From the NCBI GenBank assembly GCA_002529455.1, contig NYMS01000048.1, forward strand, positions 1 through 64,000: 64,000 bases of DNA, written 5' to 3'. This document shows, piece after piece, positions 1 to 8,819 of the stretch (within the stretch, counting starts at the first letter, position 1; each line of letters starts with the position of its first letter). The position numbers were made by a program, and so were the translations under genes. The stretch comes from Glycomyces fuscus (GTDB lineage: Bacteria > Actinomycetota > Actinomycetes > Streptosporangiales > Streptosporangiaceae). The notes under the pieces were generated by a model, which was not told the DNA's origin, did not search any database, and worked only from the letters and a program-made list of their open reading frames with translations.

Positions 1-308
1 CCCCCTGGTCTCCAGTCAACCGCGGGTGGGTGGGGCGGGGCCAGGGCCGGCGGGGTCCTGTGGACAACTCTGAGCCCTGTGGACGACCGAGGCCAGGCCC
101 CGCACACGACCCCGGAACCGCCCACGGCGGCCTGGTGAGAGCCGCCAGCTCCTTCGGCAAGGACCTGCGGCGGTCCCGCCCACGGGCCCTGTCCCCCAAG
201 AGAGCTACGTGAAGGTGTCCACCGTACGGTGACGACTCCGACCCTCCGGATCCGTAGTGTTCGAAACAGCCGCGGCGCTCGGTCCGCGGATCCGGTAAAG
301 GAGTTCTC
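1..308. other. Upstream intergenic region at window edge
   Basis: No convincing gene is visible in these 308 bases; a 60-codon open frame here has no ribosome-binding site and no recognisable product. A perfect 12-bp palindrome, CACCGTACGGTG, lies at 220-231, about 80 bases before the CPBP protease start, and could be an operator for the protease/two-component operon. An AAAGGAG ribosome-binding site ends the region just before the GTG start at 309. Confidence 0.4.
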
Positions 309-1145
309 GTGAGACTGGTGTGGCAGTTCTTGGCCGTTGCGGTGGTCGCCCTCATCGGAGGGCAGAGCCTCGCCGCGGTGCAGGGGAACATGTGGCTCAC
401 ACTCGCCGTCGGTGTTCTGACGGCCGTGCTCTCGGTGCTCGCCTACCGGTGGGCGGTACGCCGGACGGAGCGCCGCGAGGTCACGGAGATCGCCCGGAAA
501 GGCGCCGTGTCCGCGACCGGTCTGGGGACGCTGATCGGTGTCGCGCTGTTCGGATTCGTCATCGCCAACATCGCCTTCCTCGGATTCTACGAGGTCAACG
601 GCCTGGGCTCGGTGACGGGCGCGGTGGGGCTGCTCGGCTTCATGGCCGCGGTCGCGGTGGGCGAGGAACTCATGTGGCGCGGCGTCCTGTTCCGGATCGT
701 CGAGGAGTGGGCCGGGACGTGGCTCGCGCTGGTGCTGACCGGTGTGCTGTTCGGCCTGGTGCACCTGATCAACCCGCACGCCAGCATGTGGGGCGCCATC
801 GCCATCGCGATCGAGGCCGGCGGCATGCTCACCGCCGCCTACGTCGCCACCCGCAACCTGTGGCTGCCGATCGGCCTGCACTTCGGCTGGAACCTCGCCG
901 GGTCCGCCATCTTCAGCACCGCGGTCTCGGGCAACGAGACCTCCCAGGGACTGCTGGAGACCGCGTCGTCGGGCCCGATGCTGATCACCGGCGGCGACTT
1001 CGGGCCTGAGGGAAGCCTGTACTCGATCCTGTTCTGCACGCTGGTGACGATCGTGTTCCTGTGGATGGCCCACCGGCGCGGCCGCCTGGTACCCCTCCGC
1101 CGGCGTGCGGAAGGCACCGGCGCCACCACTACACTTTCCCGGTGA
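309..1145 (+). CDS. CPBP family intramembrane metalloprotease
   Basis: A 278-residue polytopic membrane protein of the CPBP (CAAX protease/bacteriocin-processing, Abi) family, which cleaves substrates within the membrane using metal-binding Glu and His residues. The signature is present: an EE pair followed by R in EELMWRG (about residue 118), then a HL motif in GLVHL, and a late HFGWN motif. Several hydrophobic segments surround these motifs. The GTG start at 309 follows an AAAGGAG ribosome-binding site at a good distance. The stop codon overlaps the GTG start of the histidine kinase by four bases, so protease, kinase and response regulator form one translationally coupled operon. The substrate is unknown; the coupling suggests that protease activity and signalling belong to one envelope response, which is inference. 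Confidence 0.85.
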   Translation: MRLVWQFLAVAVVALIGGQSLAAVQGNMWLTLAVGVLTAVLSVLAYRWAVRRTERREVTEIARKGAVSATGLGTLIGVALFGFVIANIAFLGFYEVNGLGSVTGAVGLLGFMAAVAVGEELMWRGVLFRIVEEWAGTWLALVLTGVLFGLVHLINPHASMWGAIAIAIEAGGMLTAAYVATRNLWLPIGLHFGWNLAGSAIFSTAVSGNETSQGLLETASSGPMLITGGDFGPEGSLYSILFCTLVTIVFLWMAHRRGRLVPLRRRAEGTGATTTLSR

Positions 1146-2296
1146 TCGATCCACGTTGGCTCCGCGACCGGTGGCACGGGTTGGACGTGACGGTCCGGGA
1201 CCTCCCGTTCGGGCTGCTGCTCCTCGCCATGTCGTTCGTGCCGGCGTGGCACGGTTACGGGACGCAGATCGGCGGTGTGGCGGACCGTCCCTTCGACGCA
1301 CTGGCCGTCGTGGCGGTCGCCCTCCAGAGCCTTCCGCTGGCCGGGCGCCGGCGGTGGCCGGCCGCCTGCCTCGCCCTGGTGTCCCTGGGTTTCGTCATCG
1401 ACCAGCTCAGCGGCTACCACACGGTCGCGGGCACCGGGATGGCCGTCGCGCTGCTGAGCGCGGGAGCCCACCTGGAGCGGTACCGGCGCGTCACCGCGCT
1501 CCTGCTGTCCGCGGCCTACGTGCCCCTGGCCGTCGTGCTCTTCCGGATCGGTACGGGTGAACCGCCGATGGAGTTCGCGACGTTCTACCTGGCCCTGGTC
1601 TTCTTCTGGGGCATCGGGGTGTGGCTGCGCTCCACCCGGGCCATGGAGTCCGAGCGCCGCCGCCGGGTCGCCGAGGACACCCGAGCCGCCGAACGCGCCC
1701 GCATCGCGCGCGAACTCCACGACGTCGTGACCCACCACGTGACGGCGATGGTGGTGCAGGCCGAGGCGGCACGGTACCTGACCGCCGCGCCCGACCGGCT
1801 CGACCAGACCCTGACCGCCGTCACCGACACCGGCCGACGGGCCATCACCGACCTGCGGCACCTGCTGGACCTGCTCAACCCCGACCACGGCACCGGGGCC
1901 GGGACGCCGCCGGTCGGCAGGCTGCTCACCCTCGTGGAGCAGACGCGCCGGGCCGGCCAGCCGGTGGAGTTCACCGAGGAGGGCACTCCGGCGGAGTCGA
2001 GCGGCAGCGCCGACCTGGTGGCCCACCGGGTCGTGCAGGAGGCCCTGACGAACGCCCTCAAGTACGCCCACGGCAGCCGCACCTCGGTCCAGGTGCGCCA
2101 CGGGGCGAGGGAGATCACCGTGGAGGTCAGCACGGAGGGTTCCGGCACGCGGGCCGGGTTCCCGAACGGGAGCGGGCGCGGGCTCGCCGGTCTGCGCGAA
2201 CGGGTCGACGTCCTGGGCGGCGACTTCAGCGCCGGTCGGCGGACGGGCGGCGGCTTCGTCGTGCGGGCGCGCATACCCGCGGGGAGCCCGTCGTGA
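1142..2296 (+). CDS. NarL-type two-component sensor histidine kinase
   Basis: A 384-residue sensor kinase of the HisKA_3 class. Residues about 20-165 form a membrane input region of several hydrophobic helices with little extracytoplasmic sequence. A helix rich in Arg and Glu follows, then the dimerisation/phospho-acceptor box ARIARELHDVVTHH, with the acceptor His at about residue 193. The C-terminal HATPase domain has the N-box (VVQEALTNALKYA) and a GLAGLRERV glycine box. The GTG start at 1142 overlaps the protease stop (GTGA); longer upstream readings would run far into the protease gene. The stop overlaps the response regulator start in the same way. The stimulus is unknown; kinases with such compact membrane input often sense envelope perturbation. 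Confidence 0.9.
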   Translation: MIDPRWLRDRWHGLDVTVRDLPFGLLLLAMSFVPAWHGYGTQIGGVADRPFDALAVVAVALQSLPLAGRRRWPAACLALVSLGFVIDQLSGYHTVAGTGMAVALLSAGAHLERYRRVTALLLSAAYVPLAVVLFRIGTGEPPMEFATFYLALVFFWGIGVWLRSTRAMESERRRRVAEDTRAAERARIARELHDVVTHHVTAMVVQAEAARYLTAAPDRLDQTLTAVTDTGRRAITDLRHLLDLLNPDHGTGAGTPPVGRLLTLVEQTRRAGQPVEFTEEGTPAESSGSADLVAHRVVQEALTNALKYAHGSRTSVQVRHGAREITVEVSTEGSGTRAGFPNGSGRGLAGLRERVDVLGGDFSAGRRTGGGFVVRARIPAGSPS

Positions 2297-2952
2297 CCGC
2301 GCCGGTCCGGGTCCTGGTCTGCGACGACCAGGTGCTGATCCGCACGGGGCTGACGACCATCATCGACGCCCAGCCCGACCTGGAGGTGGTGGGCGAGTGC
2401 GGGGACGGGCAGGCCGCGGTCGACCTCGTCGGCCGTCTGCGTCCGGACGTCGTGGTGATGGACGTGCGCATGCCGGTGCTCGACGGCATCGAGGCCACCC
2501 GCCTGCTGGCCGGTTCCGGGGTGCCGCATCCCGTCAAGGTGCTCGTGGTGACGACGTTCAACCTGGACGAGTACGTCTACGAGGCGCTGCGCGCGGGGGC
2601 GAGCGGGTTCCTGCTCAAGGACGCTCCGCCTCCCCAGCTGCTGCACGGGATCCGTACCGTGGCCACGGGCGCGGCACTGCTGGACCCCGAGGTGACCCGT
2701 CAGCTCGTGGGAAGGTACGCCGCCCGGATCCGGCCCGCCGAGGGCGGCCCGGAGGACATCCCGCTGACCCCCCGCGAACTGGAGGTCCTCCGCCTCATCG
2801 CGGACGGCCTCTCCAACAGCGAGATCGCCGCGGCCCTCGTGATCAGCCAGGAGACCGTCAAGACCTTCGTGTCGCGCATCCTCAGCAAACTCGCGCTCCG
2901 CGACCGCGTCCAGGCGGTCGTCTACGCCTACCGCCGCGGCCTGGTGACCTGA
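2293..2952 (+). CDS. LuxR/NarL family response regulator
   Basis: A 219-residue DNA-binding response regulator and the evident partner of the kinase it overlaps. The receiver domain (residues about 5-120) has the acidic pair in VCDDQ, the phospho-acceptor Asp57 in VVMDVRMP, a conserved Thr in VVTTF and the Lys in LLKDA. A short linker leads to a C-terminal LuxR-type helix-turn-helix with the typical LTPRELEVLRLIADGLSNSEIA start and a recognition helix around ISQETVKTFVSRIL. All phosphorylation residues are intact, unlike the two atypical regulators elsewhere in this window. The GTG start at 2293 shares GTGA with the kinase stop. Confidence 0.92.
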   Translation: MTAPVRVLVCDDQVLIRTGLTTIIDAQPDLEVVGECGDGQAAVDLVGRLRPDVVVMDVRMPVLDGIEATRLLAGSGVPHPVKVLVVTTFNLDEYVYEALRAGASGFLLKDAPPPQLLHGIRTVATGAALLDPEVTRQLVGRYAARIRPAEGGPEDIPLTPRELEVLRLIADGLSNSEIAAALVISQETVKTFVSRILSKLALRDRVQAVVYAYRRGLVT

Positions 2953-3033
2953 CGCGCCGGGCGGCCCGCGGGCGCGGCAGGGCCGTCAGGCCGCCGCCGC
3001 GGTCCGCGAACGGCGGATCGGACCCTCACCGGT

Positions 3034-3073
3034 TCCCCGTGGCCCCCGGCCGCCGTGCCGGAGGCCACGGGGA
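3034..3073. terminator. Bidirectional hairpin between converging genes
   Basis: An 11-bp perfect stem (TCCCCGTGGCC at 3034-3044 with its complement at 3063-3073) encloses a GC-rich loop that can itself pair. It sits between the plus-strand response regulator and minus-strand serB, so it can serve both transcripts. No T-tract follows, as is usual in very high GC actinomycetes. Confidence 0.6.
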
Positions 3074-3082
3074 GCCGGGCCG

Positions 3083-4342
3083 TCAGTCAGGCAGCGCCGC
3101 GCCCGAAACCGGCGCGATCTGCCCCCGCATGTCCGCGGCCTCGATCTCCTCCCGGGTGATCCCGAGGATGAACGCGATCGTGTCCAGATAGGGCACGTTC
3201 ACCGAGGTGTCGGCCTGCTGCCGCACGACCGGCTTGGCGTTGAACGCCACCCCCAGCCCCGCCGCCTGCAGCATGTCCAGGTCGTTCGCGCCGTCGCCCA
3301 CGGCCACGGTCTGCTCCAGGGGCACACCGGCCTCCGCGGCGAACCGCTCCAGGGTGGTCGCCTTGCCCTTGCGGTCGATGATCGGCCCCACCAGCTCACC
3401 GGTGAGCTTGCCGTTGACGATCTCCAGGGTGTTCGCGGCGGCGTAGTCCAGCCCCAGGCGCTCCACGAGCACGTCCGTGATCTGCGTGAAGCCGCCGCTG
3501 ACGATCCCGCACTCGTAGCCCAGGCGCTTCAGGGTGCGCACCAGGGTCCTGGCGCCCGGCGTCAGCTGGATCTCCTCGCACACCTTCGGGATGGCGGAGG
3601 CGTCCAGGCCCTTCAGCAGCAGGACCCGGCGGCGCAGCGACTCCTCGAAGTCCAGCTCGCCGCGCATGGCCTCCTCGGTGACCCGGGCGACCTCGTCCGC
3701 GCAACCGGCGTGCGCGGCCAGCAGCTCGATCACCTCGCCCTGGATCAGGGTGGAGTCCACGTCCATGACGATCAGGTGCTTGGCCCGCCGGTGCAGGCCG
3801 CTCGGCTGCACGGCCACGTCCACCCCCTGGGTGGACGCCTCCATGGCGAGCTCGGCGCGCAGCTGGTCGACGTCGCCACCGGAGATCTCCATCTCCACGG
3901 AGGTCACGGGGTAGCTGGACAGCCGCTCGATCCGGTCGATGTTCGCGCCGGCGCGCGCGACGCACGACGTGATGGCGCCCAGGGCGCCGGGACGCAGCGG
4001 GTCGGCCAGGACGGTCACGTGCAGGCGGTCGTGGACGACCGCCTTCACACGGCCGTTGTCCTTTCCGCCGCCCTTGCCGTAGCCGACCTCCATGTCGAGG
4101 TCGATCGCGGTCTTGTCGAGGGCGTTGCGGACCTCCTCGAAGACCCGTGCGGGACGCACACCGGGAGCCACCCGCTCGTCCACCTCCAGGACCGCGCCCA
4201 GCACGAGGCGGCCCGCGAGGACCACCTGTTCCAGGTCGACGATGGTCACCGGAAAGACGGAGAGGGTGCTCAGAAGACGAGCACTGATGCCCGGACGGTC
4301 ATGGCCGGTCACCGTCACCAACAGCGTGGTTTTCTCATTCAT
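3083..4342 (-). CDS. serB: Phosphoserine phosphatase with N-terminal ACT domains
   Basis: A 419-residue SerB enzyme, catalysing the last step of L-serine synthesis (phosphoserine to serine plus phosphate) in the cytoplasm. The N-terminal half holds two ACT-like regulatory domains, beginning with TVTGHDRPGISARLL; the C-terminal half is a HAD phosphatase. HAD motif I is VMDVDSTLIQGE, where the first Asp is the nucleophile; motif II is seen as SGGF; the Mg-binding motif is VGDGANDLDML. The architecture and length match mycobacterial SerB2-type enzymes. I prefer the ATG at 4342: a TACCGT -10-like hexamer lies 10 bases upstream, implying an almost leaderless mRNA. A GTG at 4354 would add four residues. 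The gene is monocistronic and converges with the two-component operon. Confidence 0.95.
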   Translation of the reverse strand: MNEKTTLLVTVTGHDRPGISARLLSTLSVFPVTIVDLEQVVLAGRLVLGAVLEVDERVAPGVRPARVFEEVRNALDKTAIDLDMEVGYGKGGGKDNGRVKAVVHDRLHVTVLADPLRPGALGAITSCVARAGANIDRIERLSSYPVTSVEMEISGGDVDQLRAELAMEASTQGVDVAVQPSGLHRRAKHLIVMDVDSTLIQGEVIELLAAHAGCADEVARVTEEAMRGELDFEESLRRRVLLLKGLDASAIPKVCEEIQLTPGARTLVRTLKRLGYECGIVSGGFTQITDVLVERLGLDYAAANTLEIVNGKLTGELVGPIIDRKGKATTLERFAAEAGVPLEQTVAVGDGANDLDMLQAAGLGVAFNAKPVVRQQADTSVNVPYLDTIAFILGITREEIEAADMRGQIAPVSGAALPD

Positions 4343-4443
4343 GGCGCTGTCCACGGTACTCGCCCACCCCAGGGGGCCGTCGCGCAGGGCTGGCCCTTTT
4401 CCCAGCTAGTTCACTATGTGGACAGCTGGGGGCGCGACGTACG

Positions 4444-5097
4444 TCACCTGTCCTTCCAGCCCTTCTTCCTGCGCTTGGGCCCCTTGGCCTTGATGTCCAC
4501 CCCGCCCAGCATGCAGGTCCCCGTCAACCGGACGATCGGGGCGTTCGGGTCGGTGACCTGGTCCGTTCCGTGCATGTCGGCGCCGCCCAGGATCGCCGAC
4601 GTGTTGTTGATCACCCTGACCCCGTGGGGCACCGTGATGTCCACCCCGCCCATGATCACCGCGACCTGGATGGTCACCTCGTGCTGGCTGAGCACCGCCT
4701 CGCGCAGGTCCAGTTCCACGCCGCCGCACAGCACGGACACGTTCGTGCGCGGCTCGACCAGCCAGCGGCCCTTGCGCTCGCAGCCGCCGAACACCGCGAC
4801 CAGGTTCTCCGAGCCCTTGCTCTGCCCGGCCAGGTCGCGTGCCTCGCTGCCCAGGACCTCCATGCCGCTGGGCGCGTCCGAACGCGGTTCCGTCGGAGCG
4901 TAGGCGTACCCGTGGCCGGGTGCGGGCAGGTCCTCCACGATGGGGGCGAGTTCGCCCACGGTCTTGGCCCTGTAGAGGGTGTCCAGCCGCTCCTCGTGCT
5001 CGACCGGGGACAGGCGCCCCTCGGCCAGTGCCTCGCGCAGCCGCTCGGCAACCTTGTCCCGGTCCGCGTCGGAGGCTCGGATGTGCTCGGGCTGCAT
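4444..5097 (-). CDS. DUF1707 domain protein with LiaF-like C-terminal domain
   Basis: A 217-residue soluble protein. The first ~55 residues are a DUF1707 (SHOCT-like) domain: it begins IRASDADRDKVAERL and continues LAEGRLSPVEHEERLDTLY, the usual hallmark. A proline-rich linker follows. The C-terminal ~110 residues form a beta-rich domain with GGVDI and GGADM repeats resembling the LiaF/DUF2154 cell-wall-stress domain. Such proteins are abundant in actinobacteria and their function is not established. The ATG at 5097 has GGAGACC upstream. The C-terminus is strongly basic (KGPKRRKKGWKDR), which could contact membrane lipid or nucleic acid. No neighbour clearly shares an operon. Confidence 0.8.
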   Translation of the reverse strand: MQPEHIRASDADRDKVAERLREALAEGRLSPVEHEERLDTLYRAKTVGELAPIVEDLPAPGHGYAYAPTEPRSDAPSGMEVLGSEARDLAGQSKGSENLVAVFGGCERKGRWLVEPRTNVSVLCGGVELDLREAVLSQHEVTIQVAVIMGGVDITVPHGVRVINNTSAILGGADMHGTDQVTDPNAPIVRLTGTCMLGGVDIKAKGPKRRKKGWKDR

Positions 5098-5420
5098 GGT
5101 GAAAGGTCTCCTCGTTCCATCCGTGGGACCGGGGGTCCGGTCTGCCACACACCCAGTATCGGCATTCCCCGCCTCCACGGGATCAGGTAACGTCCCTGGC
5201 CCGACCCCGAGAATCCGGCTCCCCGCCCCAGGGTGGCCCCACCCCTTCCCAGTGTTTCCCGCGCGCCCGCGCGGAACAACCCCCGCCGTCCCGCCCGCTC
5301 CGCCGACCCGGGGCCCGTCCGCCCGGTCCGCACCGATACGTTCCGCCCCGCGGGCCTCCGGTCCGGACAGCCGCAGCCCGGCGCCCGCCTCCGGGGCCGG
5401 GGGTGGTGCGCACCGCAGGA

Positions 5421-5469
5421 CCTCCGTGGTGCGGGCCCCAGGAGAGGTCCGGGGCCCGCACCATGGAGG
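5421..5469. promoter_or_regulatory. Long inverted repeat upstream of serine hydrolase
   Basis: Two 19-base arms (5421-5439, CCTCCGTGGTGCGGGCCCC, and 5451-5469) are complementary at 18 of 19 positions and flank an 11-base spacer. The repeat ends about 20 bases before the -10-like hexamer of the serine hydrolase promoter, where a dimeric regulator or activator could bind. It cannot be a leader-RNA hairpin if the transcript is leaderless, as the promoter geometry suggests. Confidence 0.55.
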
Positions 5470-5487
5470 CCGACCCGCCGCACTCCC

Positions 5488-5493
5488 TAGCGT
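5488..5493 (+). promoter_or_regulatory. Leaderless -10 element, serine hydrolase
   Basis: TAGCGT lies exactly six bases before the ATG at 5500, the spacing expected when transcription starts at or next to the A of the start codon. No Shine-Dalgarno sequence is present, which agrees with a leaderless mRNA. Confidence 0.5.
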
Positions 5494-5499
5494 GGCCGC

Positions 5500-7059
5500 A
5501 TGATCCCGAGCCCTCCCCACCGAAGCCGCGACCGGGACCGGCGCGCCCTCTCCGTCCTGGGAGCCGCCGTGCTGCTGCTCCTGCACACACCCCCCGCGGC
5601 CTCGGCCGCCACCGCCCCGCACAACGGTGCGCCCTCCGCTCCGGTGACCCCGACCCCCGCGGCCGTCGACGCCCTCGTGGAGGAGTACCGGGAGGCCACC
5701 GGCCTGCCCGGCGCGGCGGTGGTCCTGACCCACGGCACGCGGACCGTGCACGCCGGCGGGTACGGCACGACCCCGGGCGGGGAACCCGTCACCGAGCACA
5801 CGCCCATGGCGGTGGCCTCGGTCAGCAAGTCCTTCACCGCGCTGGCGGTCCTCCAGCTGGCCGAGGCGGGCGAGCTCGGCCTGGACGACCCGGTGCGGGA
5901 GCACCTGCCCGAGTTCACGATGGCCGACCCCCGCGCGGACCGGGTGACCGTGCGCCAGCTGCTCGACCAGACCTCCGGCATGTCCGACTCCGAGTTCGCC
6001 TCCTACAGCCGGGGCCGGAGCACCCCCACCCTGCGCCAGTCCGTCGAGGACCTGCGCGGTGCCCGCCTGGCCGCCGAGCCCGGCACGCGGTGGGAGTACC
6101 ACAACCCCAACTTCCAGGTGGCCGCCCGTCTGGTCGAGGTGGTCGGCGGACGGCCCTTCGCCGACCACCTGGAGGAGCGGGTCCTCTCCCCGCTGGGGAT
6201 GGAGGACAGCACCACCGTCGACACCGACCTCGACCTGCCGCCCAGCGCGCGCGGCCACGTCTTCGTGCTCGGCCGCCCGTTCCCGGCGGACGAACCCCCC
6301 GCGTTCGGCAACGGCTCGGGCGGGGTCCTCAGCACCGCCGCGGACATGGGCGCGTGGCTCGTCGCCCACACCAACGGCGGGCGGGGGCCCGGCGGCGACC
6401 GGATCCTGTCCGAGGAGGGCGTCCGGGCCCTGCACGAGCCCTCACCTGTCTCCGAGGGCTCCTACGCCCTGGGGTGGTCGCTGGACGAGACCGGCTCGGG
6501 AGCGCCGGTCGTGGAGCACGCCGGCAACCTGCTCACCGCCACCGCGCACCAGGCGCTGCTGCCCGACAGCGGCCACGGTGTGGCGGTCATGGCCAACAGC
6601 GGGTCGGAGGGCAGCGGTGCCTCCGCCCTGGCCGCCGCGCTCGTGGAGCTGATCGACTCCGGCCGGGCGCCCGCGCCGCCGACGGGCACGGCGATGCTGG
6701 TCGCGGACGCCGTCCTGCTGTCCCTGGGAGCCGCGGCCGTGCCGCTCGCCTGGCGCGGTGTCCGGCGTGCGGGCGGCTGGGCCCGGGCGCGCGGGGGACG
6801 CCCGTGGTGGACCGTGGCGGCGCGCCTGCTGCCCTACGCCGCGCCGCCGCTGCTGATGGCGGGCCTGCACGAGGTGGTCGGATGGCTGTACCGGGGCAGG
6901 GACGTGGCGTGGTTCCAGGTGCCCTACCTCTTCACGTCGTTCTGGGCGGCCCTTCTCACGGTCGCCCTGGCCTGCGCGGCGGTCGCCTCGGCCCGTGTCG
7001 TCCGCCTGGTGGCGGCGCGCCGGGGGCGCGGCGGGGGAGCGGGGCGCGCCTCCGGCTGA
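5500..7059 (+). CDS. Membrane-anchored serine hydrolase (class C beta-lactamase fold)
   Basis: A 519-residue exported protein of the beta-lactamase/penicillin-binding-protein-like (COG1680) superfamily. A signal peptide ends near residue 36 (PAASAATA). The catalytic domain has the S-x-x-K motif SVSK (about residues 109-112) and the Y-x-N motif in WEYHNPN; the third motif is probably VEHAGN instead of KTG. The last ~120 residues contain three hydrophobic helices, so the catalytic domain is tethered outside the cell. Family members include esterases, D-aminopeptidases and low-activity beta-lactamases; the substrate cannot be read from sequence. The promoter appears leaderless and preceded by a long inverted repeat. 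Confidence 0.85.
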   Translation: MIPSPPHRSRDRDRRALSVLGAAVLLLLHTPPAASAATAPHNGAPSAPVTPTPAAVDALVEEYREATGLPGAAVVLTHGTRTVHAGGYGTTPGGEPVTEHTPMAVASVSKSFTALAVLQLAEAGELGLDDPVREHLPEFTMADPRADRVTVRQLLDQTSGMSDSEFASYSRGRSTPTLRQSVEDLRGARLAAEPGTRWEYHNPNFQVAARLVEVVGGRPFADHLEERVLSPLGMEDSTTVDTDLDLPPSARGHVFVLGRPFPADEPPAFGNGSGGVLSTAADMGAWLVAHTNGGRGPGGDRILSEEGVRALHEPSPVSEGSYALGWSLDETGSGAPVVEHAGNLLTATAHQALLPDSGHGVAVMANSGSEGSGASALAAALVELIDSGRAPAPPTGTAMLVADAVLLSLGAAAVPLAWRGVRRAGGWARARGGRPWWTVAARLLPYAAPPLLMAGLHEVVGWLYRGRDVAWFQVPYLFTSFWAALLTVALACAAVASARVVRLVAARRGRGGGAGRASG

Positions 7060-7194
7060 GCGGCCGGGGCGGTTCCGCCCTCGGGCGGTGGCCCCGCGAC
7101 CCCGTCCCCCGACCCCGTTCCCGGGGTTCCGCCGTCCCCGTGGTCTCGCCCCGGCCCTGTTCCGCGGTCTCGTCCTCCCCGATCCCGGCTCCGC

Positions 7195-7977
7195 TCAGCG
7201 CCCCGGCACACCTCGGTCGGGCAGGGCGATCGCCCCGTGCGCGGCCACCAGGGCCCGGCGCACCGCCGCGTCCAGCCTCCGCAACCCCTCGGAGCGGGAC
7301 GTCGCCTGGTGGGCGGTCAGCCCCCGCCCCGAGGACGGCTCGGCCAGCTCCACCACCCGCGCCAGGCGCGCCGCCTGCTCCGCCACCCGGTGCGCCCGCG
7401 GCGGGTACCCGCGTGCCAGGGACGACGGCCCGCCGCCGTCCAGCTCCCCCAGCCGACGGTGCACGTCCGGCCCGAACGGTGCGACGTCGTCCACGTCCTC
7501 CATCGCCCGGGCGGTCTCGATGAGGGCGAGCTTCAGCGCCTGCTCCGCCTCCGCCAGACCGGGCACCTGCGGCAGCGCGTCGTTCGCCGGATACGGTGTC
7601 CACGAAACGCCCACATAGGATGAACCACGCCGGTCGGCGGAGGGCACCAGGCCCACCTGCCGGTCGGAGAGCCGCACCAGCACCCCCTCCCGCGCCTCGA
7701 CGGCGGCCTGGTTGAGTTCCTTCGGGCCCACCAGTCCGAGGGGATCCCCCCAGGTGGGCAGGGCCAGGCGGAAGGCGGACAGCCCCAGGCCGCGAAGCCG
7801 TACCAGTGCGGCCCGCAGCGGTACGCCGCTGTCGAAGGGCAGGCCCTCTGCCGGTACTGTCCCGATCAGGTTGGGGCCACCGCGCCGCTCGACGGCGTCG
7901 ACGGCCTCGTCGAGGCCGACGTGTCCGGACAGCCAGGCGTTGCCCCAGGCGACGAGTGGTGCGGACGAGAGATGCAT
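7195..7977 (-). CDS. Conserved actinobacterial protein of unknown function
   Basis: A 260-residue protein that I do not recognise as an enzyme family. The sequence reads as soluble, beginning MHLSSAPLVAWGNAWLSGHVGLDEAVDAVE, written here in two parts: MHLSSAPLVAWGNAW then LSGHVGLDEAVDAVE. The C-terminal half is Ala/Arg-rich and helical. The ATG at 7977 is preferred over a GTG at 8004 because a TACCCT -10-like hexamer lies exactly six bases upstream of the ATG, indicating a leaderless transcript. It is divergent from the ABC ATPase gene, whose start is 57 bases away, so the two may share regulatory sequence. Confidence 0.65.
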   Translation of the reverse strand: MHLSSAPLVAWGNAWLSGHVGLDEAVDAVERRGGPNLIGTVPAEGLPFDSGVPLRAALVRLRGLGLSAFRLALPTWGDPLGLVGPKELNQAAVEAREGVLVRLSDRQVGLVPSADRRGSSYVGVSWTPYPANDALPQVPGLAEAEQALKLALIETARAMEDVDDVAPFGPDVHRRLGELDGGGPSSLARGYPPRAHRVAEQAARLARVVELAEPSSGRGLTAHQATSRSEGLRRLDAAVRRALVAAHGAIALPDRGVPGR

Positions 7978-8033
7978 TGCTTCAGGGTAGGGCGGCCCGT
8001 GCACCGGCGTGGGACGTGACGTGAGGGAGGACG

Positions 8034-8819
8034 ATGGACGGGCGGGTTCTGGGCCTGAGCGGGGTCACGGTGCGGAGGGGCGACGCCCATCTGCTGGACG
8101 GGGTGGACTGGACGGTCCTGGAGGGTGAGCGCTGGGTCGTCCTGGGCCCCAACGGCGCGGGCAAGACCACGCTGCTCAACGTGGCCTACAGCCAGACGCA
8201 CCCGACCAGGGGTGAGGTGGAGATCCTCGGCGAGCGGCTGGGCCGGGTGGACGTGTTCGAACTGCGTCCGCTCATCGGCTACGCGGGCGCCTCGGTGGCG
8301 TCGCGGATCGAGGAGGACACCGAGGTCCTCGACATCGTGTTGAGCGCCGCCTACGGGTACGTGGGCCGCTTCCGCGAGGAGTACGGGAACCCGGACTACG
8401 GCCGCGCCCGCGCCCTGCTGGGCCACTGGGGCGTCGGCGACCTGGCCGACCGCAGGTTCCACACCCTCTCCGAGGGCGAGCGCAAGCGCGTGCTCATCGC
8501 CCGTGCGCTGATGTCGGACCCCGAGCTGCTGCTCCTGGACGAGCCCGCCGCGGGGCTGGACCTGGGCGGCCGTGAGGACCTGGTGCGCCGCCTGGGGAGC
8601 CTGGCCCGCAACGAGACCGCGCCCGCGCTGGTGGTGGTGTCCCACCACGTGGAGGAGATCCCCGCCGGGACGACGCACGCCCTGCTGCTGCGCGGGGGTT
8701 CGGTGGTGCAGGCCGGTCCCATCGACGGGGTCCTGACCGCGGACCACCTGTCGGAGACCTTCGGGCTCGCGCTGAAGGTGGAGAGGGACGGCGACCGCTG
8801 GAGTGCCCGGGCCGTCTGA
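8034..8819 (+). CDS. ABC transporter ATP-binding protein, no adjacent permease
   Basis: A 261-residue ATPase with the full motif set: Walker A GPNGAGKTTLL, a signature LSEGERKRVLIARAL, Walker B LLLLDEPAAGLD and the switch His in VVVSHHVEEIP. The overall pattern resembles the ModF/iron-siderophore group of cytoplasmic ABC ATPases. No permease or binding-protein gene is next to it, so it may work with a distant transporter or have a non-transport role. The ATG at 8034 follows a GGGAGGA ribosome-binding site. Function beyond ATP hydrolysis is not determinable here. Confidence 0.88.
   Translation: MDGRVLGLSGVTVRRGDAHLLDGVDWTVLEGERWVVLGPNGAGKTTLLNVAYSQTHPTRGEVEILGERLGRVDVFELRPLIGYAGASVASRIEEDTEVLDIVLSAAYGYVGRFREEYGNPDYGRARALLGHWGVGDLADRRFHTLSEGERKRVLIARALMSDPELLLLDEPAAGLDLGGREDLVRRLGSLARNETAPALVVVSHHVEEIPAGTTHALLLRGGSVVQAGPIDGVLTADHLSETFGLALKVERDGDRWSARAV

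Larger units (their letters stand above)
5098..5499. other. Divergent intergenic region
   Basis: This 400-base region lies between two divergently transcribed genes, the DUF1707 gene and the serine hydrolase. It contains no supported gene. Its notable content is the long inverted repeat at 5421-5469 and the promoter element at 5488, listed separately. Confidence 0.5.

Noticed and set aside
30..212. 60-codon reading frame at the left edge
   Set aside because: No ribosome-binding site, no conserved features and a composition like non-coding GC-rich DNA.
309..2952. Possible lantibiotic or bacteriocin immunity cluster (CPBP protease plus two-component system)
   Set aside because: No precursor peptide, modification enzyme or ABC exporter is adjacent, so a dedicated bacteriocin system is not supported.
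4444..6435. A long minus-strand reading frame joining the DUF1707 gene to upstream sequence
   Set aside because: The upstream part runs antisense through the serine hydrolase and reads as low-complexity shadow sequence; the real start is at 5097.
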